NCBI GenBank assembly: GCA_964471755.1
Contig: CAYYJM010000258.1
Location: 1 to 9,152 of the forward strand
Length of the DNA: 9,152 nt
Reading direction: 5' to 3'
Origin: CAYYJM01 sp964471755
Lineage (GTDB): Bacteria; Planctomycetota; Planctomycetia; Gemmatales; Gemmataceae
Position numbers and translations under genes: made by a program. Within the stretch, counting starts at the first letter, position 1. The number at the start of each line of letters is the position of its first letter. Shown here one piece after another: positions 1 through 7,022 of this stretch. A model generated the notes under the pieces. That model did not search any database and had not been told where the DNA came from. It saw nothing but the letters and a program-made list of their open reading frames with translations.

Positions 1-3000
1 CGTTGGTGCCCTCCGCCTCAACCGGCCGACACACGCGGGCGTGGAACAGTTCGCCCGCTCCACGCACCAGGCAATCCTCGACCACCAGACGGGGAACCGG
101 AGGCCGAACCGGCTCCTTCGACTCCCGGGGCTCCTTCGGCTCCATCTTCATCACGTTGGCCATCGCCGGGAGCGTCGCCAGGCTCAGAAGCGTGGATTCC
201 TGCTGAGTCGGATCCAGGGTGATCAAGCAATTCTTGAAGACGCACAGACCTTCGCCGTAGAACGCGACCACGGCCAGGCTCTTGAAGGCCCGGCCCGGTT
301 GCAGGCGAATCTCCAGGCCCTCGAAGCGGAGCTTGCCGTCGTGCAGGTGGAAGAGGAACGGCGCGGGATCGGTGGCTCCCTCCAGGGTCAGAATCGGCGA
401 ATAGCCCTCATCGGCCCGCAGAACCAGGTCGATGGTCGCGCCTTCCAGACGCTGCTGTTTCAGCGGCAGTACGCCGTTGTGCTGGATCAGGATCGCGTCG
501 CCTGGATGGGCCGCGACGATGGCCTCATCCAGGGTCCGGTAGATCCCGTTGGACGGGTCGTCCATTCGCGGATTGACGATCCGCTGACGGAGACCGGGCA
601 CGCGCGGCTCGCCCAGTGGCGGCAAGGTCGCCAGGGCGGTACGGGCTCCGCGCCGTTCCGCTCCGATCAGACGCTGCTGAAGATTCTCTGAGGAGCGAAG
701 GTCTTTGCGTCGGTCATCGACCCGAAAGGCCTGGAACAGGGCGGCCTCTTCCTGCGCTCCGCTGCCCGGCGTGGTCGGGTGCAGGAAGAGACGGAACGAG
801 TCGATTTTGCCCAGCGGTGTGGTCGCCTGCCACGGGCTGGATTCCAGAACCGCGGAGGCTTCTTCCCGTGAGTCCAGCGTGTCGAACAGCAGGTCGGTTC
901 GGCTCCCCGTTCGCCAGTAGGCATCCAGGCCGTGGTAGCGATTATCCTGACCGTGAAGGGTCAGGTCGCCGCCCAGTTCGATGCTCTGGCGAACCACGGT
1001 GGATTCGCCCGGCTCCGTTCCCAGGCGTGCCGCCAGGGTATGTGACATTCGGATGTCAGCCGCGCCCTGTTCGCCGAGGGAGAAGAGAGCCGAGCCCGCT
1101 CCGAGAGCGAAGGTGCAGTGATCGACCGTCACGGTTTCCGCGCGGCGCTGCTGATTCAGGCGGAACATGGCCAGGTGCGGTCCCCAGAAGCTCTGCCGGG
1201 CCTGAACCTTGACCTCGCCGTGGAGAACGACCGCGTCGAGACCGCCGCGCGTGCCGCCCTTCAGCGTCAGGGGTTCGGTCGGTCCGCCCCGAGCCAGACG
1301 ATCCGGGTAACCAAGGAAGCAGCACTCGTTCAGGAACAGGGTGGGAGCCACCATCGGGCCCGGAGTCGCTTCACAGACCACCGAGGCCAGGTGCCCCTGC
1401 GTCAGGTCGAACTGAGCCTGGATGAAATCGCAGCCCTGGAGCGTGTGCGTGCCGGAGGTCTTGAGCAATAGACCGACCAGGTCCGCCTGCGACTCCGCAC
1501 CATCGAGGACGACCCGGATTCCCTCCACCGTCGAGGTGGGCGCATCGATGGTCAAGGCCGCCCAGACCGGCGCGGGCTTGAGATCGCTCGGAGCTGTCGC
1601 CAGGTACTTCAGGTAGATCGTCGGTCGGGTGCCGCGCGCCGCCCGGAGAACCACCTCTTGCCGGGCCTGAAGGAACAGCCCCGTTTCCTGAGGATTGGGA
1701 TTCGTCTTCAGCTCGATATCCCGGCCCAGGGTGATCTCCAGGCGATCCGCCGACTGGTTGGACCGCACCCACTCCGCCAGCGGGATGGCTCCGGTCTCCT
1801 CGCTGTTGTACTTTCGGACGTCGAGCGGAGCCGGCGTTGGCTCCTGCTTGCCCCGGATGAGGTCACCGGGACCGGGAACGACCGGCGGTTGAACTCGACC
1901 GTCAAACGGACCGCCCGGATCCAGATGCTTCGCCGAGGGGCCGGGAGTCGGAGTGTCCGCGCGAGGAGACTCCAGAAAGAGGATCAGGGCGACCACGGCC
2001 GCGATGGCCAGGCCAGCGACCAGCAATCCCCGTCCGGCCGTGGAGCCCGGCAGCGGAGCATCGACCAGGCGGACCCCTTCCGGCGTCTCGGTCTGCACGC
2101 CCAGCTTTCGAGCCACCAGGAGCAGGTGTTGCACCAGGTGAGTGGCCTTCTGATAGCGATCCTCGGGTCGCTTCGCCATCATGCGATCGAGGAGGGCGAC
2201 GATTTCGTCCGGCATGCCGAGAACCAGCTCGCGCGGATCCATCGGCTTGACGTGCTGATGGTGCGAGAGTTTCTTGGCGGCGGTCCCCTCCGGCACGGGA
2301 GCCCGGCCGGTGAGCAGGTGATAGAACGTGCAGCCGAGGCTGTAGATGTCGCTCCGCTCGTCGGCCTCGCGGGGCTCCAGGGCCTGTTCCGGCGAGATGT
2401 AATCGAACGTGCCGAGGGTGACTCCGGAGTGGGTCAGGCTGGCCTCGTCCTGCCGTTCCAGACTGCGAGCCAGGCCCATATCGACCAGCTTGGCCCGGCC
2501 GTCGGGAGTGACGATGATGTTGCTCGGCTTGATGTCGCGGTGGACGACGCCGCGCTCGGCGGCATGAGCCAGGCCGGCGGCGACCTGGATCATGTACGAC
2601 AGCGCCTCGCCCACACCGAGTCGGCCGCCCCGGCGTTCCATCACCTGACGGAGGTTCTCTCCCTCGACGTACTCGAAGGCGATGAAGTGCAGCCCCTGGT
2701 CCTCGCCGCAGAAGAAGACCCTCGCGATGTTCTCGTGATCGAGCTTGGCGGCCGCACGGGCTTCCTGATGGAAGCGGCGAACGTTCTCGGCATCGGCGGC
2801 CATGTCCGGCGGCAGAATCTTCAGAGCGACCGTTCGATCCAGTTGCGTGTCACGGGCCTTCAGAACGGCGGCCATCCCGCCCACGCCGATCTGCTCGATC
2901 AACTCGAAATGGGCCAGGCGATGACCACGGATATCGTCCTCACGAGCTTCCGGCGGTCGGGGCGGATTTCGCGAGATGGCGGTCGGGGTGTCGTCGGTCG

Positions 3001-3142
3001 GCTCTCCGGAGGTGTCCAGGGCATCGATACTGGGGTCGATCTCGTCGGAACTGGATGGGGGAAGTTGACGGACGACCACAGGCGTCCGCCGATTGGTGGA
3101 ATCGCTGCCATCTCCGCGAGTGACCGTTCGTACTTCTGCCAT
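1..3142 (-). CDS. Membrane-anchored Ser/Thr protein kinase with extracytoplasmic beta-helix domain (C-terminus outside window)
   Basis: An open frame runs from an ATG at 3142 leftwards off the window edge with no stop seen, giving 1047 residues in view. After a disordered N-terminus of about 78 residues comes a Hanks-type kinase domain (about 79-345). It has a glycine loop IGVGGMAAV (85-93), the VALK lysine K108, catalytic loop HRDIKPSN (201-208), DMG in place of DFG (221-223), an SPEQ activation-segment end, and DIYSLG. One transmembrane helix follows (about 373-391, LLVAGLAIAAVVALILFL). The outer part looks like right-handed parallel beta-helix: short repeating strand-turn units from about 446, and a second module from about 865 opening with NGIYRTLDEAIVAAHPGDAI, typical of pectin-lyase-like folds. 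By family it should phosphorylate Ser/Thr in the cytoplasm in response to something outside; ligand and targets are unknown. The start is uncertain: no well-spaced ribosome site, and an in-frame ATG lies at 3250, but the extra 36 codons look non-coding. A near-consensus promoter lies upstream at 3322-3351. Confidence 0.93.
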   Translation of the reverse strand, partial: MAEVRTVTRGDGSDSTNRRTPVVVRQLPPSSSDEIDPSIDALDTSGEPTDDTPTAISRNPPRPPEAREDDIRGHRLAHFELIEQIGVGGMAAVLKARDTQLDRTVALKILPPDMAADAENVRRFHQEARAAAKLDHENIARVFFCGEDQGLHFIAFEYVEGENLRQVMERRGGRLGVGEALSYMIQVAAGLAHAAERGVVHRDIKPSNIIVTPDGRAKLVDMGLARSLERQDEASLTHSGVTLGTFDYISPEQALEPREADERSDIYSLGCTFYHLLTGRAPVPEGTAAKKLSHHQHVKPMDPRELVLGMPDEIVALLDRMMAKRPEDRYQKATHLVQHLLLVARKLGVQTETPEGVRLVDAPLPGSTAGRGLLVAGLAIAAVVALILFLESPRADTPTPGPSAKHLDPGGPFDGRVQPPVVPGPGDLIRGKQEPTPAPLDVRKYNSEETGAIPLAEWVRSNQSADRLEITLGRDIELKTNPNPQETGLFLQARQEVVLRAARGTRPTIYLKYLATAPSDLKPAPVWAALTIDAPTSTVEGIRVVLDGAESQADLVGLLLKTSGTHTLQGCDFIQAQFDLTQGHLASVVCEATPGPMVAPTLFLNECCFLGYPDRLARGGPTEPLTLKGGTRGGLDAVVLHGEVKVQARQSFWGPHLAMFRLNQQRRAETVTVDHCTFALGAGSALFSLGEQGAADIRMSHTLAARLGTEPGESTVVRQSIELGGDLTLHGQDNRYHGLDAYWRTGSRTDLLFDTLDSREEASAVLESSPWQATTPLGKIDSFRLFLHPTTPGSGAQEEAALFQAFRVDDRRKDLRSSENLQQRLIGAERRGARTALATLPPLGEPRVPGLRQRIVNPRMDDPSNGIYRTLDEAIVAAHPGDAILIQHNGVLPLKQQRLEGATIDLVLRADEGYSPILTLEGATDPAPFLFHLHDGKLRFEGLEIRLQPGRAFKSLAVVAFYGEGLCVFKNCLITLDPTQQESTLLSLATLPAMANVMKMEPKEPRESKEPVRPPVPRLVVEDCLVRGAGELFHARVCRPVEAEGTN

Positions 3143-3321
3143 TCCTGTCGGGTGTCGCACCCGCCCCCCGAACGCGCTGGCTTCCCTCACGAGAGCGGGA
3201 GGCCGTACTCTTGCAGGATGACGCCTGGTGCCAATCAGGCCCGCGATCATGGAGTGGTAGCCGACCTGAACCCCGGGGCTGGATGATGGGCTGGTTCGCC
3301 TTCGGAGTTCCTCTTTCTCTG

Positions 3322-3351
3322 ACTATAACCTTCCGCGGGTGCCCCTGTCAA
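3322..3351 (-). promoter_or_regulatory. Near-consensus sigma70-type promoter upstream of the kinase gene
   Basis: Read on the - strand there is a perfect -35 hexamer TTGACA (3351-3346), an 18-base spacer, and a -10 hexamer TATAGT (3327-3322, five of six consensus bases). Transcription would start near 3315 and run into the kinase gene, leaving a leader of about 170 bases to the ATG at 3142. This lets the kinase be expressed separately from the TIR-Nudix gene, although no terminator is visible between the two. It is a sequence match only; a genome of this GC content yields few such matches by chance. Confidence 0.6.
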
Positions 3352-3361
3352 TTCGCACCCG
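3336..3361. promoter_or_regulatory. Inverted repeat around the -35 box, possible operator
   Basis: Arms CGGGTGC (3336-3342) and GCACCCG (3355-3361) are perfect complements separated by 12 bases. The TTGACA -35 box of the kinase promoter lies inside that spacer. A dyad placed across a -35 box is a usual position for a repressor or activator site. The arms are only 7 bp and GC-rich, so chance is possible. Confidence 0.3.
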
Positions 3362-3439
3362 ACCGACCGGCCGGCAATTTCCTTCCCCGAGGCCCCCAAC
3401 CTCCGACTCCTCCAACGGTTGCGCCAGTTCTCCAGATCC

Positions 3440-5839
3440 TCATGATTCCCCTGGATGCGACCCTTCACGCAGGGGGACGGCTGCCCGTCGCAACACCTCC
3501 GGCGGAATCTTGTCGAGGATCGCCTGAGCGTACGCCGGATCGAAACCCAGCCCCGTCTCGCGGAAATCGCTCAGCGTGACCGGCGCGACCCGGCACGATC
3601 GACCGGACTGCGTCACCAGGTCGCGCATCCGCAGCTGACCGCGTTCGGTCAGGATGACCACGAACGGATAGAAGTGATACGTCGTCAGCCGCCCCGTGCT
3701 GGGGCTGACGGCCTGTACGACCAGACCCTGCGGATCGACCGGGATCGTCTCACGCACCTCGCCGGCGGGCAGATCGAGTTCCTCGTGCAACTCGCGGAGC
3801 AGCGCCTCGCCGACCTGCTCATCGTCCTCGACCTTGCCGCCCGGCAGTCGCGGCAGCTCGTCGTCGAACGATCGCGTGACCAGGAGCCCCTCGATCGGCC
3901 CATCGTTCCCCCGGCAGACCGGGATGATCGCGTGGGCGACCTCCCTCACCGGCGTCTCTCCCACCGCAGGCAGCAGAGCCACCTTGACCACGTGGATCGG
4001 CACCGTCCCGGCGTGGAGCGTCACGGCTCCTTGCAGCCGGTAGCGCTGATCGGAGCGGACACCTTGCAGGACGAACAGAGCCTTCGGGTCCAGCCCGACG
4101 CCACACTCGCCGAACTGCCGGAACCCGCTGGCGAGTTCTCGACGACACTGATCGCGAACCGCACTGGAGAGCCGCTCCTCCTCGGTCAGCGCCGCCACGA
4201 CCAAAAAGGGATAGACGAGCCGGCGTTCCTCGTCACGCAACGTCAGTGACAGAGCGGTGTCAAACTCGCCAGCGCCGGCCGAGCTTCCGGTCAGCAACTC
4301 GACATCCAGCGTCAGCCCCGCTTCCTGGATGATCGGTCGGAGATAGTCGCGCAGGTCGTCCAGCAACGCACGCTGACTGCTGGCCGGAGCGGCTCGCCGC
4401 CCGCGATGGATCTGCTGCTGATAGAGCCGCAGGAGATCGAGAACGACCGTGTCGCGGAACCAGCGCACCGGCATCTGTCGATTCTGGTGCGTCAGGTCGA
4501 AGGCGGTGCAGGGAACGAAGCCGATCAGCGGCGTGTTGACGCCGACCCGGCCGTCCTCGAAGCGGATGCCGAGCCCCTGCTCCAGAACGAGACGATCCAC
4601 CGGAGCCCGCTCGAAATCGAACTGGGCGACCTCGTCAAGACTCTGCCAGAGCGGGTCGTCGTAGTGTGCCTCCTGCCGGGCCGGCACGAGCATCAGCGGC
4701 GGACAGTGCCGGGTGCGAACGTGCCAGACGAGAAAGACGTACTCGCGGTTCGGCTTGCTGAAGTTGTAGCCGATGCCGAGGAACCGACAGTCGATCAGGG
4801 CATCGGGAAAGAGGAGCTTGCGCGAGAAGAGCGCCCACGGATTGGGGCTGGTCGAACTGTTGAGGATCGCCGTGGACAGATGACCGAAGGTGTCGAGCTT
4901 GTGAAACGACGTCAGGCAGGTGCTGTGCAGGCAGGCCTCACCCTGAACATGGCGGCGCGATTCGCGTGTCAGGTCGTGAAGCTGGTAGTCGTCGCGGATG
5001 CAGAGCAGCACGCGGCGAACGTCGCCGGTGTCCATGCCGTCGGTGACGAGACAGGACGCCTGAAGGAACAGGCCCTCCTTCTTCTCGCTGTGGGCGAACT
5101 TGCGAGGCTCCCCGAGTTGTTCGAGCAGAGCGAGCGAGAACGCCGCCGAGAGCTGGCCCGCCTCGCCGGCCGCCAGCAGCATCACCCGCAAGCGGTGTCG
5201 CGTCTCCGGATCGAGGATGCTGAACTTGTAATCGTAACTGTGCGGCGTGTCGCGTTCGTTCCGCTCCGACCAGCGCTGACCGAAACGGGTGTAGATGCCG
5301 TGTTCCTCCTCGGCAGCCGGAGCGGGCTCCTCCTCCCACGGCCAGACCGTCGGCGTCGGCGGTGTGTCGAGTGGCCCGGCCAGGCGATCGAGGAGCCGCG
5401 TCTCCCCCTCGGGCAGGCTCAGGTGCTGGCGCTCGGGCAGGGCTCGCAAGTCCGGTGGCAGGTCGCTGACAGTCGGAAGAGTCGCTCTGCCGACCAGGAG
5501 CGGCACGACCACCTTGCCGACGCCGAGGGCCAGGGCGATTTCCTTGCGGACCCAGTCGTTCGAGCGCGTGCTGGAGATCCAGGCCCCCTCCGGCGAGCGG
5601 TTGCGTCCCTTCAGCTCGTCGAGCCAGCCGGGGCCGATCACTGGCAGAACGATCTCGGCCCGGAGAATCGCTTCCAGCAGCGTCACCGGCCAGGTAGTTC
5701 CGGGGGGAAGCGACTCCGGGGCGACATCATGAAAGACGCTCGCCGGATCGATCCGGGTCTTCAGACTGGCGACGAGAGCCAGGGCCGCGGCGGCATCCGT
5801 GGCACGGCGATAGGAGACGAAGACGCGACGTTGCAACAT
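3440..5839 (-). CDS. TIR - unknown middle domain - Nudix hydrolase fusion protein
   Basis: A 799-residue protein from an ATG at 5839; an in-frame GTG at 5851 would add four residues. The ATG sits immediately before the first TIR strand, with a weak AGG 11 bases upstream. The TIR domain (about 1-155) shows VFVSYRR (6-12), a BB-loop-like VFHDVAPESLPPGTTW (35-50), LPVIGPGWL (65-73) and DWVRKEIALAL (95-105). E100 matches the catalytic glutamate of NAD+-cleaving TIR domains such as SARM1. Residues 156-629 match no family I recognise and lack a P-loop NTPase or visible membrane segment. The C-terminal Nudix domain (about 630-775) has a Nudix box at 668-690: G668, E674, R682, E683, E686 and E687 are all present, and the usual last glycine is D689. 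Known biochemistry: TIR domains convert NAD+ to ADP-ribose products; many Nudix enzymes split ADP-ribose to AMP and ribose 5-phosphate. Inference: a cytoplasmic enzyme that makes and removes, or senses, an NAD-derived signal, perhaps in defence. It is probably co-transcribed with the WD40 gene 24 bp upstream. Confidence 0.95.
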   Translation of the reverse strand: MLQRRVFVSYRRATDAAAALALVASLKTRIDPASVFHDVAPESLPPGTTWPVTLLEAILRAEIVLPVIGPGWLDELKGRNRSPEGAWISSTRSNDWVRKEIALALGVGKVVVPLLVGRATLPTVSDLPPDLRALPERQHLSLPEGETRLLDRLAGPLDTPPTPTVWPWEEEPAPAAEEEHGIYTRFGQRWSERNERDTPHSYDYKFSILDPETRHRLRVMLLAAGEAGQLSAAFSLALLEQLGEPRKFAHSEKKEGLFLQASCLVTDGMDTGDVRRVLLCIRDDYQLHDLTRESRRHVQGEACLHSTCLTSFHKLDTFGHLSTAILNSSTSPNPWALFSRKLLFPDALIDCRFLGIGYNFSKPNREYVFLVWHVRTRHCPPLMLVPARQEAHYDDPLWQSLDEVAQFDFERAPVDRLVLEQGLGIRFEDGRVGVNTPLIGFVPCTAFDLTHQNRQMPVRWFRDTVVLDLLRLYQQQIHRGRRAAPASSQRALLDDLRDYLRPIIQEAGLTLDVELLTGSSAGAGEFDTALSLTLRDEERRLVYPFLVVAALTEEERLSSAVRDQCRRELASGFRQFGECGVGLDPKALFVLQGVRSDQRYRLQGAVTLHAGTVPIHVVKVALLPAVGETPVREVAHAIIPVCRGNDGPIEGLLVTRSFDDELPRLPGGKVEDDEQVGEALLRELHEELDLPAGEVRETIPVDPQGLVVQAVSPSTGRLTTYHFYPFVVILTERGQLRMRDLVTQSGRSCRVAPVTLSDFRETGLGFDPAYAQAILDKIPPEVLRRAAVPLREGSHPGES

Positions 5840-5863
5840 GGCAGCGAACACCTGCGACAGTGA

Positions 5864-6745
5864 TCAATCGACATCCCAGAGAATCAACGGATCGGGCAGC
5901 GATCCGGCCACCGCTCCGACCATGCCATCATGCGACAGAGCCAGGTCGAAGATGCGCGGCTGGCCGAAGTCCAGTTCGCGCAGGGGTCGAGGCGAGACAG
6001 TATCATCCGGATCACGCTCGAACAGACGGATCTTGCCGTCCCAGGCCCCCGAGGCGAGCAGACGGCCATCGGGTGACAGGCCGACACCCGATGCGACCGC
6101 CGGATGCTCCAGGCACCAGCGGTGCCTGCCGTCGCGCAGATCCCAGGCGACCAGACTGTCGCCCAGCGCGGCGATCAGGGTGCGTTCATCGGGATCGAAG
6201 ACGAGACAGCGGCAGCCTTCCTCGTCGGAGAACGCGAACGATCGGGGCGGCTCGCTGACGGGCAGCGACCAGACCAGCACCCGGTTGTTACGACCTGCCG
6301 CTGCCAGGTGCTGTCCTCGGGGCGAGATGGTCAGGGCGAACTGTTCGCGTGCTTCGTTCATCAAGGGTTCTGGCGGCTGGTCGAGGGGCCAGAGACCGAC
6401 GACGCCGGCGTAGTCGCACCAGGCCAGGTGCAGGCCGTCCGGAGTGAAGGCGAGGCCGGAGATGGCCGCCCGGCTGACGTCGCGGCTGAATGCGGCCTGG
6501 CGTGTCGCGCATTCGATCAGGGTGAGTCGGCCGTGATGCTCCCCGACGGCCAGCCAGCGGCCATCCGGCGAGAAGGCGACACAGGCGACCCAGCCGGCCG
6601 GCTGGTAGTCCACCTCGACCGCCTCGGCGTGGAGCAGATCCCACAGGAAGAGGCGATTGTCCGCTCCGCCCGAGGCGAGCCAGCGGCCATCGGCGGAGAA
6701 GGCGACGCAGAGGACCAAGTCCTGATGGCCGACAAGTGGGCGCAT
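5864..6745 (-). CDS. WD40-repeat protein, seven-bladed beta-propeller
   Basis: A 293-residue protein made almost wholly of WD40 repeats. Seven blades can be laid out, each with an (A/G)xSPDGRxLA-type strand and most ending in W-D or L-W: blade 1 HQDLVLCVAFSADGRWLAS...FLWDL, blade 2 WVACVAFSPDGRWLAVG, blade 3 ISGLAFTPDGLHLAW, blade 4 FALTISPRGQHLAAA...LVWSL, blade 5 CLVFDPDERTLIAA...VAWDL, blade 6 GVGLSPDGRLLASG, blade 7 FDLALSHDGMVGAV ending ILWDVD. Seven blades close a propeller, so the protein looks complete. No signal peptide or membrane segment is seen. By family it is a scaffold for protein-protein contact, with no catalysis expected. The ATG at 6745 was chosen because homology starts there, GGAG/GGAAA sequences precede it, and a large inverted repeat fills the open frame upstream; a GTG at 6871 would add 42 low-complexity residues. 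Its stop is 24 bp before the TIR-Nudix ATG, suggesting an operon and a shared job. Confidence 0.9.
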   Translation of the reverse strand: MRPLVGHQDLVLCVAFSADGRWLASGGADNRLFLWDLLHAEAVEVDYQPAGWVACVAFSPDGRWLAVGEHHGRLTLIECATRQAAFSRDVSRAAISGLAFTPDGLHLAWCDYAGVVGLWPLDQPPEPLMNEAREQFALTISPRGQHLAAAGRNNRVLVWSLPVSEPPRSFAFSDEEGCRCLVFDPDERTLIAALGDSLVAWDLRDGRHRWCLEHPAVASGVGLSPDGRLLASGAWDGKIRLFERDPDDTVSPRPLRELDFGQPRIFDLALSHDGMVGAVAGSLPDPLILWDVD

Positions 6746-7022
6746 GGGCTTTCCATCTCCCGGAAGACGAGGGTGTTTGGCGAGCGGCGCAGCGTCAGCT
6801 CGCCGGTTCTTCGATTCAAGGCAACCAGCGAGCTGATGCTGCGCCGCTCGCCTTCCAGGGCGAACGATCACGCCAATCCGATTTTCATCGTCAACGGAGC
6901 CGACCGCAAGAAGATGCGCGACGAAATCGACCGATCGTCCACACGGTCGGTCAGGCGTTGCTGCGTCCGGCCTTTTTTCCTACACCACGAGAGACAAGCA
7001 CCGACTCCGACAGGGCGACGCG
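6746..7022. other. Divergent intergenic region between WD40 gene and uxaB-like gene
   Basis: These 277 bp must hold the start signals for both the leftward WD40/TIR-Nudix unit and the rightward uxaB-like unit. It contains the 24-bp inverted repeat at 6779-6852, a small dyad GACCGA / TCGGTC (6929-6934 / 6947-6952, 12-base spacer), and a T6 run at 6973-6978. A weak rightward promoter-like pair, TTGCTG (6958-6963) and TACACC (6981-6986) with 17 bases between, precedes the uxaB-like ATG. On the - strand TTGACG occurs near 6897-6902 without a convincing -10 box. No protein gene is supported here. Confidence 0.6.
6779..6852. repeat. Large imperfect palindrome (24-bp inverted repeat, 26-base spacer)
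   Basis: The arms 6779-6802 and 6829-6852 are reverse complements at 23 of 24 positions. The one difference (G at 6794 against T at 6837) becomes a G-U pair in a + strand transcript, so that RNA could form an unbroken 24-bp stem. The spacer can extend it with GGTT/AACC (6805-6808 / 6823-6826) and CTT/AAG (6809-6811 / 6818-6820) around a six-base loop. No T-run follows on either strand, so it is not a normal intrinsic terminator. It lies 34 bp upstream of the WD40 ATG. It may be a dispersed REP/MITE-type palindrome or a regulatory hairpin in the WD40 leader. Confidence 0.8.

Noticed and set aside
41..691. 216-codon open frame on the + strand
   Set aside because: It is antisense to the beta-helix part of the kinase, which continues without a stop to the window edge.
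3143..3250. N-terminal extension of the kinase to the ATG at 3250
   Set aside because: The extra 36 codons use rarer, AT-ending codons and give an Arg/Pro-rich stretch without homology. No good ribosome site supports this start, though it cannot be fully excluded.
1658..3286. 542-codon open frame on the + strand
   Set aside because: It lies opposite the kinase gene, whose - strand frame carries all the kinase motifs. The + product has no recognisable domain; long antisense frames are common in GC-rich DNA.
3247..3468. 73-codon - strand frame in the gap before the kinase gene
   Set aside because: It overlaps the end of TIR-Nudix, spans the kinase promoter, has no ribosome site and resembles no known protein.
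4406..5863. 485-codon open frame on the + strand
   Set aside because: It is antisense to TIR-Nudix and Arg/Glu/Ala-rich with no fold signature, while the - strand has clear TIR and Nudix motifs.
6973..6978. T6 run as a terminator before the uxaB-like gene
   Set aside because: No stable stem lies directly before it, and no rightward gene precedes it that would need ending.
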